Shown: positions 24,394 to 32,656 of the stretch, piece after piece
Layout: each line of letters starts with the position of its first letter
Position numbering within the stretch: position 1 is the first letter of the stretch
Origin: Thermococcus sp. JdFR-02
GTDB lineage: Archaea; Methanobacteriota_B; Thermococci; Thermococcales; Thermococcaceae
NCBI GenBank assembly: GCA_002009975.1
Contig: MTLP01000012.1
Coordinates: 124,001 to 188,000, forward strand
DNA length: 64,000 nt
Direction of reading: 5' to 3'
Notes under the pieces: generated by a model
Seen by the model: only the letters and a program-made list of their open reading frames with translations
What the model was told of the DNA's origin: nothing
Database searches by the model: none
Position numbers and translations under genes: made by a program

Positions 24394-26488
24394 TTATCTC
24401 ACCTCCAATCTTAAAGATATTGCATGCACAGGCTTTCGTATCTGGGATTTTACTTATTGGGTCTAAGGTATCGTTTGTAAGAACGTTGGCTCCCCAGTGC
24501 CAAGGAACTGCAATTACTCCTTTTTTGACTCTTCTCGTGACTAAGGCTTTGCAAATGTATTCTCCTCTTCGTGTAACGAGCTTAACTAGGTCCTTATTCT
24601 TAATTCCAAGTTTTGCGGCATCTTCTGGATGAATCTCAGCTAAAGGTTCCGACCATCTTTTAGCTAAGGAGGGAGATTTTCCACTCATAGTTAGCGTGTG
24701 ATACTGACCAACATATCTATGAGTAGTGAGAATGAAGGGGTATTCATCATTTGGAAGTTCCGCTGGTGGCTTATGTTCAACTGCAGCCAAGTGAGCTTTT
24801 TCATCTTGTGTAAGGAATCTCTCTCTATAGAGAATCTTTGTTCCAGGATGATTTTCATTGGGACATGGCCAATGAATTCCTGCTAATTTTTCTTTTAATC
24901 TCTCTGGAGTTATTCCCCCATACTGTGGAGTGCATTGGTTGATTTCCCTTAGAATATCTTCAACTTTCAAGTAATTGAAGCTCCCAAGCCCAATAGTCCT
25001 TCCAATCTCACTAATTATCCACCAATCTGGTTTTGCATCCCCAGGTGGTTTTTTCACAGCAAAACTCCATTGTACTCTTCTTTCAGTATTTGTTAAAGAA
25101 CCCTCATTTTCCAACATTGCTGCCGCTGGAAGAATGATATCGGCAAATTGTGCAGTTTCCGTTAAAAATATGTCCTGAACAACCATAAATTCGAGTTTTC
25201 TTAAAGCTTTAATAACATGATTTGAATTTGCATCACTAATCACAGGATTTTCACCCATTACATAATATCCTTTGATTTTTCCCTTGCTGATAGCATAGGA
25301 GGCTTCAATAACTGTTAAACCAGGCTCATCGCTGAGATAGTCAACTTTCCAAAATTTCTTAAAGAACTCGAGTTTCTCTAAATCTGTAATCTTTTGATAT
25401 CCGGGAAATACATCCGGTAATACCCCCATATCGCATGCTCCTTGTACATTATTTTGACCTCTCATTGGAGAAGCGCCGCATCCTTCTCTTCCTATGTAAC
25501 CACAAATTGCTAAAAGCGTTGCCACTGCTCTAACATTATCATGACCGTGAACAGATTGAGTCAGACCCATTGCCCAAGTTATAACACCTTTTCCAGCGGT
25601 TGCAAAGGTTATAGCCGCTTCTTCTATTAGCATAGCAGGAACGCCAGTAATTTTCTCCACATATTGGGGAGTGTACTTTTCAACGACTTTAACAAGTTCA
25701 TTAAATCCAGTTGTTCTTTCCATTACAAATTTTTTGTCATAGAGACCTTTTTTAATTATAACATGCATTAGTCCATTGGCTAAAGCAATGTCTGTTCCGG
25801 GATAGTGTTGTAGATGTATATCTGCAAACCATGCCGTTCTTGTGAGTCTTGGATCAACAACGATAATTTTTGCTCCTCTTTCTTTGGCTTTTAAAACATA
25901 TTTAAATCCAACTGGATGGGTTTCGGCATAGTTATGACCCCAAATAATGATGCAGTTTGCTTGCTCAATATCTTTATAAGTATTTGTCATTGCACCAGCA
26001 CCAAAAGTTGAAACTAGTCCGGTAATGGTTGAGGCATGGCAAAGCCTTGCACAATGGTCTACGTTATTTGTGCCTAACATTCTTGCTAATTTTTGAAGAA
26101 GGTAATTTGGTTCGTTGAAGGTTCTTGCACTTCCAAGGAACATCAATTGATTTGGATCATCTTTTGCAATCTCTTTCAGTCTCTCAGCAACTTCCTTTAC
26201 TGCTTTATTCCAGCTTATTTCCTTAAACTTTCCTTCTTCAACGGCTTTTAGAGGCTTTTTTAATCTTTCAGGATCTGAAAGGTGATCTAAAATGGTATTC
26301 CCCTTTGGGCAAAGTTTGCCTTTTTCATTTGGAATATTTTCGATATCTGTAGCATACTCGAGGTTAAGCTGATTACCCCTCACTTTCACATAAGCTCTAC
26401 ATCCCACACCGCAGTAGGGACAGACTATGGGTATTAGCTCACCCTTCAAAGCAGACACCTCATGAACATAAGTCTTCACAATGTGCAC
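24371..26488 (-). CDS. Formate dehydrogenase catalytic (alpha) subunit, Mo/W bis-MGD, cysteine type
   Basis: 705 residues. The N-terminal [4Fe-4S] site is CPYCGVGCRAYV ... GKLCPKGN. The active-site region HCARLCHASTITGLVSTFG has Cys where some enzymes carry selenocysteine, followed by the His of the R-x-C/U-H motif. Molybdopterin-binding segments include IIWGHNYAETHP, VVDPRLTRTAWFADIHL and MRGQNNVQGACDMG; the C-terminal barrel includes LTTHRYVGQYHTLTMSG. It oxidises formate to CO2 or runs the reverse. A GTG at 26488 follows GAGGT; an alternative TTG 13 codons in (26449) follows GAGGTG and gives MKGELIPIVCPYC, closer to family length. Confidence 0.94.
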   Translation of the reverse strand: MHIVKTYVHEVSALKGELIPIVCPYCGVGCRAYVKVRGNQLNLEYATDIENIPNEKGKLCPKGNTILDHLSDPERLKKPLKAVEEGKFKEISWNKAVKEVAERLKEIAKDDPNQLMFLGSARTFNEPNYLLQKLARMLGTNNVDHCARLCHASTITGLVSTFGAGAMTNTYKDIEQANCIIIWGHNYAETHPVGFKYVLKAKERGAKIIVVDPRLTRTAWFADIHLQHYPGTDIALANGLMHVIIKKGLYDKKFVMERTTGFNELVKVVEKYTPQYVEKITGVPAMLIEEAAITFATAGKGVITWAMGLTQSVHGHDNVRAVATLLAICGYIGREGCGASPMRGQNNVQGACDMGVLPDVFPGYQKITDLEKLEFFKKFWKVDYLSDEPGLTVIEASYAISKGKIKGYYVMGENPVISDANSNHVIKALRKLEFMVVQDIFLTETAQFADIILPAAAMLENEGSLTNTERRVQWSFAVKKPPGDAKPDWWIISEIGRTIGLGSFNYLKVEDILREINQCTPQYGGITPERLKEKLAGIHWPCPNENHPGTKILYRERFLTQDEKAHLAAVEHKPPAELPNDEYPFILTTHRYVGQYHTLTMSGKSPSLAKRWSEPLAEIHPEDAAKLGIKNKDLVKLVTRRGEYICKALVTRRVKKGVIAVPWHWGANVLTNDTLDPISKIPDTKACACNIFKIGGEINEESTLH

Positions 26489-26519
26489 AATTTACCTCAA
26501 TTCTGTTTTGACAAATTTA

Positions 26520-26527
26520 GTTTAAAA
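26520..26527 (-). promoter_or_regulatory. TATA box of the formate dehydrogenase operon
   Basis: Minus-strand TTTTAAAC lies about 36 bp before the GTG at 26488, predicting a short leader. It is the only good TATA match in the 133-bp gap before fdhD. Confidence 0.5.
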
Positions 26528-26563
26528 TTCTTTCTATGAACACCCAATTATTGACATAAACAT

Positions 26564-26572
26564 GTTAATAAC
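26564..26572. promoter_or_regulatory. SurR-like GTTn3AAC motif upstream of formate dehydrogenase
   Basis: GTTAATAAC fits the core of the SurR binding motif known from Pyrococcus (GTTn3AAC, full form followed by n5GTT). Here the third element reads CTT rather than GTT. It lies about 40 bp upstream of the TATA box, a position suitable for activation. A short degenerate motif in AT-rich DNA can occur by chance. Confidence 0.35.
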
Positions 26573-26621
26573 TGTTGCTTAAAAGAGGATATATGAAAGC
26601 AGAAAACATCTATTGGAGATC

Positions 26622-27386
26622 TCAAAATATTATTCTTCCCTCTCCAGCATAAATTGTAAACCTTCTTCCCCTCGCAAATCCTATCAGGGTTATTCCATTT
26701 TCCTTTGCCAATTGAATACCTTTATCTGTTGGAGGGGACTTTGTTATGATGATCGGTATTCCAGCATTTGCAGCTTTTTTGACCATTGCATAGGGCATTC
26801 TCCCACTTGAAGCTAAAATAGTGTTGTCTAAACTTATTTTGTTTAAAACGGCATATCCTACAACTTTATCAACAGCATTGTGTCTACCAATATCTTCACT
26901 ATGGACAATTTTTTTGCCTTCCTTATCAAAGAGTGCTGCCCAGTGAGTCCCTCCAGTCATTTTCCATATTTCCGAAATTCTTGACATCATGGAGATTATT
27001 TTTAGTATAACCTCTACGCTAATTTTCATTTCAGATGTTATTTTTCCTACTTCCTTTTTTTCTTTAGCCAAATATGAGTCACCGCATGGTGGATATTTTA
27101 TAGATGTCTCTTCTTCACTTTCTTTTTGAGTATCTTTGTACAGAATATAGATTTTATTCTCTCTAACTCTGACGTCACTTATTTTTTCTAAATCTGCGTA
27201 ACCTTCACAAACGGCAAATCCAGCTCCTAATTCTCTAAGTTGAGAAGGTGAAGCATTAAGTTCAGCAATAAGCTCTTCAAAATTCTCATATTGTATGTAA
27301 ATCTCATAACTTTGCTCTACACAAACGTAATCTTCTGTGAGAATGGCTTTTCCATTCCATTTACAAACATTTACTTTTTTTATCAT
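26622..27386 (-). CDS. fdhD: Formate dehydrogenase accessory sulfurtransferase FdhD
   Basis: 254 residues. Family blocks are clear: LRELGAGFAVCEGY, KMTGGTHWAALFD, the EDIGRHNAVDKVVGYA loop, TILASSGRMPYAMVKKAANAG and FARGRRFTIYAG near the end. FdhD moves sulfur onto the Mo/W-bis-MGD cofactor of formate dehydrogenase. The sulfur-carrying loop, CGxCG in the best studied members, reads PPCGDSYL here, so only one cysteine of the pair remains. GGTGGTG precedes the ATG and a TATA-like TTAATAAAA is about 35 bp upstream. It is transcribed in the same direction as the dehydrogenase but from its own promoter. Confidence 0.93.
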   Translation of the reverse strand: MIKKVNVCKWNGKAILTEDYVCVEQSYEIYIQYENFEELIAELNASPSQLRELGAGFAVCEGYADLEKISDVRVRENKIYILYKDTQKESEEETSIKYPPCGDSYLAKEKKEVGKITSEMKISVEVILKIISMMSRISEIWKMTGGTHWAALFDKEGKKIVHSEDIGRHNAVDKVVGYAVLNKISLDNTILASSGRMPYAMVKKAANAGIPIIITKSPPTDKGIQLAKENGITLIGFARGRRFTIYAGEGRIIF

Positions 27387-27748
27387 TACACCACCATTAT
27401 TTGGATTGGGGATGTTTTTTATTAATCTTGCTAAGTTTTGTATATTTTTGGATATAATCCAACAAAGTTTTGATAAGTATTTGCAAATCTTGGTTGTAGC
27501 TTAAAGCTAAAGAATGATGGTAATACTAATTTTTAATTTTTTCTTATTTGTTAAGATTTATTGAGTAATAAGTATTACATTTTTTCCTTTTTCCCCGAAT
27601 TTTAGAAAAATATAACTTTTTTCAATGTTTTTTTAAAAGCAATATATGCTATAGTGACAGCATTTGTTTATCATTACCATTTTATGTTAATTCATTTGTA
27701 AAGTTTAACAACTTTTTCATTTGTCAAAATATATGGTGTATAACCTTT

Positions 27749-27761
27749 CGTTTCAGAAACG
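27749..27761. promoter_or_regulatory. 13-bp palindrome at the BRE position of the mbh promoter
   Basis: CGTTTC-A-GAAACG is a perfect inverted repeat with 6-bp arms, ending right beside the TATA box at 27762. An extra AAC lies 5 bp to its left (27742-27744), so the half-elements AAC/GTT/AAC are spaced 5 and 5. The position fits a regulator acting on TFB/TBP recruitment. The protein is unknown. Confidence 0.5.
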
Positions 27762-27769
27762 TATTTAAG
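27762..27769 (+). promoter_or_regulatory. TATA box of the mbh operon
   Basis: TATTTAAG follows the palindrome directly and would give a transcript start near 27790 and a leader of about 58 nt before the ATG at 27849. Confidence 0.5.
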
Positions 27770-27820
27770 AAAAAATCTCAAACCTCCAATTGAGCATTTG
27801 AAGAAAAAAGTCCGAAGAGG

Positions 27821-27837
27821 GTTTAAAACCTAAAGTT
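27821..27837 (+). promoter_or_regulatory. Full-length SurR consensus match just before mbhA
   Basis: GTTTAAAAC, five bases, then GTT gives an exact GTTn3AACn5GTT match. It ends 11 bp before the mbhA ATG and touches the GAGGTGGG ribosome site, so it is downstream of the predicted transcript start. About one such match is expected by chance in a window this size, so regulatory use is only plausible. Confidence 0.35.
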
Positions 27838-27848
27838 GAGGTGGGAAA

Positions 27849-28352
27849 ATGGGATTTGCAGCATCTTTCATCTGGTCGTTTATAGTATACCTATTACTCA
27901 CTGCTGGTTCAGGAAATATAATAGCATGGAGCATGGAGGAGCTAATTGCGGGAGTAATCATTGCAGCAGTGGTTGGCTACCTTACACGCAATATAATGGC
28001 AGAAAAGGTCGATTACTTCTTTAATCCAAGGAGATGGGCTTTGTTTATAATCTATGCAATAGGTCCATTTTTCTTAGCAATGGCAAAAGCAAACCTTGAT
28101 GTTGCATATAGGGTTATAACTGGAAAGATAAGACCAGGAATAGTCAAGATTTCTCCAGGATTGACAAGAGACGAAAGCGTAACTCTTCTCGCAAATTCAA
28201 TAACTCTAACACCTGGAACTTTTACGTTGGAGGTTGATGAGGAAAAGAATCTCTATGTTCACTGGATCTATGTTCCCGAAGGAAAGGAAAAACCAACTCC
28301 TGAAGAACTTTGTGGTTATCTACCAAAATGGTCAAGGAGGATTGCAGAATGA
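27849..28352 (+). CDS. mbhA: Membrane-bound hydrogenase subunit MbhA (MrpE-like)
   Basis: 167 residues: two N-terminal hydrophobic helices (FAASFIWSFIVYLLLTAGSG; LIAGVIIAAVVGYLT), a third, then a soluble beta-rich tail with ITLTPGTFTLEVDEE, the MrpE signature. It is the first of fourteen genes whose order E-F-G-D-E-B-C-D-I-J-K-L-M-N equals the mbhA-N operon described in Pyrococcus furiosus. MrpE-like subunits belong to the Na+/H+ antiporter module. GAGGTGGG lies 4 nt before the ATG. It overlaps mbhB by 4 bp. Confidence 0.92.
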   Translation: MGFAASFIWSFIVYLLLTAGSGNIIAWSMEELIAGVIIAAVVGYLTRNIMAEKVDYFFNPRRWALFIIYAIGPFFLAMAKANLDVAYRVITGKIRPGIVKISPGLTRDESVTLLANSITLTPGTFTLEVDEEKNLYVHWIYVPEGKEKPTPEELCGYLPKWSRRIAE

Positions 28353-28624
28353 ATGCGGAAACTGTTTTTATGGGAGCGTTTCTATTGTTATTGGTTTCAG
28401 CAACGCTAACACTAATAAGATTGCTTTTGGGACCCACTATTCCAGATAGGGTAGTTGCTTTAGATTCAATGACTACAACAACGGTTGGTGCAATGATTAT
28501 CTATGGAGTTATTACAAAGCAAGCGATTATTATTGATGTAGCTCTTGTTTACGCAGTTTTGAGCTATATAGCAACGCTATACATTGCCCGTTATTTAGTA
28601 AAGAAGAGGGTGGGAGTGATATGA
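28349..28624 (+). CDS. mbhB: MbhB (MrpF-like antiporter subunit)
   Basis: 91 residues, three helices. LLLGPTIPDRVVALDSMTTT is the MrpF hallmark loop between helices 1 and 2. The ATG at 28349 overlaps the mbhA stop (ATGA) and has AAGGAGGAT about 6 nt upstream. It belongs to the sodium/proton-translocating module. Confidence 0.92.
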   Translation: MNAETVFMGAFLLLLVSATLTLIRLLLGPTIPDRVVALDSMTTTTVGAMIIYGVITKQAIIIDVALVYAVLSYIATLYIARYLVKKRVGVI

Positions 28625-28971
28625 TAGAGTGGATACTTCTAATTCTATTGGCGATAGGAGTTATATTCAATCTCTTAGCAAGCATTGGTATCTTAAGATT
28701 TCCAGATGTTTATACTCGTATACATGCAGCAACTAAGTGTACAACCTTTGGGACAATATTCATAGTCTTGGCAACTGTTGTTTATTCAGCGTACAATTGG
28801 ATGTCAAGTAGAGAATCTTCATGGGTTATAATAGCACTACACTCATTGCTTGCATTGTTCTTCTTGATACTAACTAATCCAGTGGGTGCTCATGCAATTG
28901 GAAGAGCAGCGAGAAAATCTGGTATTAGACCATATGGTGCAGTTATAGATGAACTGGAGGGAAGGCTATGA
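28621..28971 (+). CDS. mbhC: MbhC (MrpG-like antiporter subunit)
   Basis: 116 residues with three helices. GILRFPDVYTRIHAATKCTT is the conserved MrpG segment after the first helix, and NPVGAHAIGRAARKSG closes the third. A 4-bp overlap couples it with both neighbours. Confidence 0.92.
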   Translation: MIEWILLILLAIGVIFNLLASIGILRFPDVYTRIHAATKCTTFGTIFIVLATVVYSAYNWMSSRESSWVIIALHSLLALFFLILTNPVGAHAIGRAARKSGIRPYGAVIDELEGRL

Positions 28972-29231
28972 ACTTTTTAGGGTTTTTTGAAATCGCCCAA
29001 ATTTTAGTTGGCATTGGACTATTAGTTAGTGCAATAGTTGCTATAAGGTTCAAGAATTTGGTAGCGGCTGTAATTGCAATGGCAGTGTTTAGTCTAATAC
29101 TTTCCTTAGAGTTCTACCTTCTACAAGCACCAGACGTTGCAATAGCAGAAGCAGGTGTCGGAGCTGGACTAACAACAGCAATGTATCTTTTGGCGATAAA
29201 GAATACCACCGATGAGGAGGTGATCGAATGA
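28968..29231 (+). CDS. mbhD: MbhD (DUF4040/MrpA C-terminal-like subunit)
   Basis: 87 residues, three hydrophobic segments. [20 protein letters not shown] is the conserved acid-containing helix shared with the C-terminal part of MrpA and NuoJ-like proteins. Coupled to neighbours by ATGA overlaps. Confidence 0.9.
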   Translation: MNFLGFFEIAQILVGIGLLVSAIVAIRFKNLVAAVIAMAVFSLILSLEFYLLQAPDVAIAEAGVGAGLTTAMYLLAIKNTTDEEVIE

Positions 29232-29500
29232 GAAATGCCCTTGGAATCGTGGTCTTTTTAGCGTTCACGTTCTTCCTCTTAACAGCGGCATTTGAGATTA
29301 GACCCTTTGGAGAGCCTGTACATAGAGAGATGGATAACTATTTCATAATGCATGCTCAAGAAGAGGCTTCAGCTAATAACGTCGTGACGAGCATAGTGTT
29401 TGACTACAGAGGTTTTGATACACTTGGAGAGGCTACAGTTCTATTTACCGCAGTTGCAGGTGTTCTAATGGCACTTAGGAGTAGGGGGGTGAAGACATGA
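29228..29500 (+). CDS. mbhE: MbhE (MrpA C-terminal-like subunit)
   Basis: 90 residues. An N-terminal helix ([17 protein letters not shown]) and the motif [20 protein letters not shown], conserved in the MbhE part of MrpA, followed by a second helix with VLMALRSRG. Part of the ion-pumping module, overlapping mbhF by 4 bp. Confidence 0.9.
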   Translation: MRNALGIVVFLAFTFFLLTAAFEIRPFGEPVHREMDNYFIMHAQEEASANNVVTSIVFDYRGFDTLGEATVLFTAVAGVLMALRSRGVKT

Positions 29501-29958
29501 CAACGACAATCATCAAAACAACTACAAGGCTCTTAGCACCTTTAATACTTGTATTCGGTTTGTATATAATCCTTCATGGTCATTTGACCCCTGGAGGTGG
29601 TTTCCAAGGAGGTGCAGTAGTTGCAAGTGGTTTAGCCTTACTCATTGTAGCGCATGAACATAAAAAGGTAAAAGAGCTCTTTGAGAGAGCCCCACTAAGT
29701 CAATTAGAAAGCATTGGTGCATTGGGCTTTTTAGGAACGGGATTATTGGGTCTTGCAGGGTATACCTTCTTTAAGAACGTAATAGCAAACAGTGGCTTCC
29801 TATTTGGGGGTAAAACTCCAATTGGAATAAACCCAGGTTATCTCAACACTGGAGGAACACTCGCTTACATGAACATCTTTGTCGGTATGAAAGTTTTAGC
29901 CGGACTTACAAGCATCATCTTAATCTTCTTCTTAATTCTAAAGGAGGGAGAGAAATGA
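29497..29958 (+). CDS. mbhF: MbhF (MrpB-like antiporter subunit)
   Basis: 153 residues, four helices. [20 protein letters not shown] is the MnhB/MrpB signature; a second conserved part is [19 protein letters not shown]. Overlaps mbhE and mbhG by 4 bp each. Confidence 0.93.
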   Translation: MTTTIIKTTTRLLAPLILVFGLYIILHGHLTPGGGFQGGAVVASGLALLIVAHEHKKVKELFERAPLSQLESIGALGFLGTGLLGLAGYTFFKNVIANSGFLFGGKTPIGINPGYLNTGGTLAYMNIFVGMKVLAGLTSIILIFFLILKEGEK

Positions 29959-30320
29959 ATGTACTCACCAACTTCCCATTTATCGTTGTAGCCTTGCTCT
30001 TAGCAATTGGCTTTTACACTATTGGCTTCAAGAAAAACTTAATTAAGATAGTCATAGGCATTGAGATAATTGAAGGAGCTGTTAACTTGTTCTTAGTGGC
30101 ACTTGGATATGTGAAAGGTGCATATGTGCCAATTTACACTCTTGCACCAAAGGAAGCCGCAGAGGTAAATAAAATGGTTCTTCCAACCCCACAGGCTTTA
30201 ACCCTTACAAGTATCGTTATTGGAGTTGCAGTAACAGCTTTAATGCTTGCTTTTGCCGTGAACATTTACCGTCACTATGGAACTTTAGACGTTAGAAATA
30301 TAAGGAGGTTGAGGGGATGA
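29955..30320 (+). CDS. mbhG: MbhG (MrpC/NuoK-like subunit)
   Basis: 121 residues, three helices. FKKNLIKIVIGIEIIEGAVN is the NuoK/MrpC segment with a membrane Glu, and LPTPQALTLTSIVIGVAVTA is the conserved third helix. Overlaps the large MbhH gene by 4 bp. Confidence 0.93.
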   Translation: MNVLTNFPFIVVALLLAIGFYTIGFKKNLIKIVIGIEIIEGAVNLFLVALGYVKGAYVPIYTLAPKEAAEVNKMVLPTPQALTLTSIVIGVAVTALMLAFAVNIYRHYGTLDVRNIRRLRG

Positions 30321-31870
30321 TCGAGCATTTACCAGCTTTAGTAATTGCAATTCCCCTCTTCGGAGCATTCATAACACCTCTATTTAGGAAGAGGTATAAC
30401 TTAGCAGCCTTATGGGCAATATTAATCAGTGGATTAACATTGGTCCTCGTCCTCTTACTTGAGTATCAAGTTCTTACAAAGGGAATGATGATTTACGTCT
30501 TTGGTGCAGATAAACCAACGCTAGTGCTTCCTTCTGGATATAGGGTTCCAATAAGAATCATGTTCCAAGTTGATGGAATTGGAGCCTTTATGGCGATAAG
30601 TGCTGGTTTAATGTCATTCGTGGGTGCTGTATATTCCTACAGTCACTTACAAAAAGAGACAGGCTTGGAGAAGTACTACACGCTTTTACTCTTGCTAACA
30701 GCGGGAATACTAGGAATGGTCTTAACAGGAGATCTATTCAACCTATTCGTGTTCCTTGAAATAGCAAGCATAGCTGGATCGGCTTTAGTTGGCTTTAGAA
30801 ACTATAGGGGAGAAGCAAGTGAGGCTGGAATTAAGTATTTAATAGTGAGTTCAGTTGCATCACTAATGGTTCTCTTTGCAGTTGGAATACTCTATGGGCA
30901 ATATGGACACCTAAACTTAGCCTATCTCAGCAAGCAAATAACCTTCAATCCCCTAGACATGATTGCATTGGGATTGCTCTTTACATCATTCGCAATGAAG
31001 TGCGGTTCAGTTCCAATGCACTACTGGGTTCCAGATGCTTATACAGAAGTTCCAAGTGGAATAAACCCACCACTTCTCGTCTCTACATATGCAAGTCTTT
31101 ATGCTCTCTTTAGAGTTAGCTTCACCTTATTTGGAAAAATAACAATAGACATGGCAACAGTTGGATGGATAATGTCAATCCTCGGAGTACTAACAATGTT
31201 TATAGGAGTTACAATGGCACTTGTTCAAAAGGATGTCAAGCGTTTAATGTCCTATCACGCCATTTCACAAACAGGATACATGCTATTGGGTGTGGGTGTT
31301 GGATTGACAGTGTTCCACGACAAACAAGCATTGATTGAGTTTGGAAGAACTGCAATGGCGGGTGGAGTTTTCCACATAATAAATCACATCATCTACAAGA
31401 GTTTACTCCTCTTAACCGCTGGTGCATTGTTCTATGTAACCGGAACAAGAAACTTAAACGAAATGGGTGGCTTAGCAAGGAAGATGCCAATAACGACTAT
31501 AAGCTTCATGGTTGGAGCTGCAGCAATATCTGGAATACCCCCCTTCAATGGATTTGCAAGCAAATTCCTTATCTACGAAGCAGTTTACAAGTTAAACCCA
31601 CTCTTGGCTATATTTGCAATGGTTACGAGTATCTTAACATTGGCTTCATTCGTAAAGGTGTTTGCTTCAGCATTTCTAGGGCCACCTTTAGAGAAATACG
31701 AGAAAGTTAGGGAAGTTCCAAAGCCAATGATAGTTGCAATGGTAATACTAGCAGCATTGTGTGTACTATTCGGTCTGTTCCCAGACTTTGTGCTTGATAA
31801 AATAGTTTACCCAGCAGTTGATGCCCTCATCAACTTTATACAATATCAATCATGGGGTGGTTTAGCATGA
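30317..31870 (+). CDS. mbhH: MbhH (MrpD/NuoL-M-N-like ion-translocating subunit)
   Basis: 517 residues with about 14 hydrophobic helices. Conserved family points are MVLTGDLFNLFVFLEIASIA with a membrane Glu, the Lys-bearing SFAMKCGSVPMHYWVPDAYT, KDVKRLMSYHAISQTGYMLL, and INHIIYKSLLLLTAGAL. It is the antiporter-like subunit believed to carry ions across the membrane. The last codons overlap mbhI. Confidence 0.95.
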   Translation: MIEHLPALVIAIPLFGAFITPLFRKRYNLAALWAILISGLTLVLVLLLEYQVLTKGMMIYVFGADKPTLVLPSGYRVPIRIMFQVDGIGAFMAISAGLMSFVGAVYSYSHLQKETGLEKYYTLLLLLTAGILGMVLTGDLFNLFVFLEIASIAGSALVGFRNYRGEASEAGIKYLIVSSVASLMVLFAVGILYGQYGHLNLAYLSKQITFNPLDMIALGLLFTSFAMKCGSVPMHYWVPDAYTEVPSGINPPLLVSTYASLYALFRVSFTLFGKITIDMATVGWIMSILGVLTMFIGVTMALVQKDVKRLMSYHAISQTGYMLLGVGVGLTVFHDKQALIEFGRTAMAGGVFHIINHIIYKSLLLLTAGALFYVTGTRNLNEMGGLARKMPITTISFMVGAAAISGIPPFNGFASKFLIYEAVYKLNPLLAIFAMVTSILTLASFVKVFASAFLGPPLEKYEKVREVPKPMIVAMVILAALCVLFGLFPDFVLDKIVYPAVDALINFIQYQSWGGLA

Positions 31871-32208
31871 GCTTTACACTGTTATCTGGCTCAGGATTTT
31901 GGAATCCATTGCTCTGGCTTGCTCTATTAGTTTTCTTTGCCCTCATAGGCTACATAATATACAGCCGCGGAAACCCATCATACAAGCCCAACACAGATCA
32001 AGTTATGCCATTTTTGAGTGGTAACGTGGAACCTTCAAAAGAGAAGGTGCAAGTCAAGGCAGGGGACATATATTGGGGCTTTGTTGAAGCATTGAAAGGA
32101 TACTACAAAGTCCTAACAGCAATACACACTGGAGACATGAGGGATTATATCTTATGGTATTTAGGAGTAGGAAGCATAATTCTATTCCTCCTTGTCGGGG
32201 GTGCGTGA
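31867..32208 (+). CDS. mbhI: MbhI (small linker subunit)
   Basis: 113 residues. One N-terminal helix (LLWLALLVFFALIGYIIYSR), a soluble piece with MPFLSGNVEPSKEKVQVKAG, and a C-terminal helix (ILWYLGVGSIILFLLVGGA). In the P. furiosus complex MbhI connects antiporter and hydrogenase modules. The ATG at 31867 follows GGGGTGG and overlaps the mbhH stop. Confidence 0.87.
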   Translation: MSFTLLSGSGFWNPLLWLALLVFFALIGYIIYSRGNPSYKPNTDQVMPFLSGNVEPSKEKVQVKAGDIYWGFVEALKGYYKVLTAIHTGDMRDYILWYLGVGSIILFLLVGGA

Positions 32209-32209
32209 G

Positions 32210-32656
32210 ATGGGAAAATTAGATAATTTCAAGCGCTCACTATGGGTCTTCCATGCATCAGGTGGTTCATGTAACGCATGTGATATTGAAATTGTAGCCG
32301 CTTTAACCCCAAGATATGACGTAGAGAGATTTGGAATAAAGCTAGTTGGATCACCAAGACATGCAGATGTATTGCTTGTAACAGGAGCAATACCAAGAGA
32401 TTTTGCCGACAAATTAAGGCGCGTATATGAACAAATGCCAGAACCAAAAGCAGTTGTTGTAGTAGGCAACTGTGGAACTTCAGGAGGAGTCTTTTATGAC
32501 TCTTACAACATTGCAGGGCCAATTGATGAGATAATTCCAGTTGATGTCTACGTTCCAGGTTGTCCACCAAGACCAGAGGCAATTATAGATGCGGTAGTAA
32601 AGGCTTGGCTTAAGGTAGAGAAGCTTGAGAAGAAACTGGAGGGGAAGGAAGAATGA
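32210..32656 (+). CDS. mbhJ: MbhJ, [NiFe]-hydrogenase small subunit (NuoB-like)
   Basis: 148 residues. The proximal [4Fe-4S] ligands are visible: the pair in GGSCNACDIEI, one in VVVGNCGTSGG and one in YVPGCPPRPEAI. It takes electrons to or from the [NiFe] subunit and is the NuoB homolog. The ATG at 32210 follows GGGGTG and comes 1 bp after the mbhI stop. Confidence 0.95.
   Translation: MGKLDNFKRSLWVFHASGGSCNACDIEIVAALTPRYDVERFGIKLVGSPRHADVLLVTGAIPRDFADKLRRVYEQMPEPKAVVVVGNCGTSGGVFYDSYNIAGPIDEIIPVDVYVPGCPPRPEAIIDAVVKAWLKVEKLEKKLEGKEE

Larger units (their letters stand above)
27387..27848. other. 462-bp divergent control region between fdhD and the mbh operon
   Basis: No convincing coding frame or stable RNA hairpin is seen. 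The left end holds the fdhD promoter (TTAATAAAA near 27418-27427). The right 100 bp holds the mbh promoter with a 13-bp palindrome, a TATA box and a SurR-like motif (listed separately). The middle (about 27480-27740) is very A/T-rich with several T-runs and no recognised element. Confidence 0.6.

Noticed and set aside
25960-26080. Selenocysteine in formate dehydrogenase
   Set aside because: The active-site position is an ordinary Cys codon in HCARLCHAST and no in-frame TGA is present.
27387-27848. Unannotated ncRNA in the fdhD-mbhA gap
   Set aside because: No G/C-rich structured block or terminator-flanked unit; G/C-rich segments are the usual sign of structured RNA in an AT-rich hyperthermophile genome.
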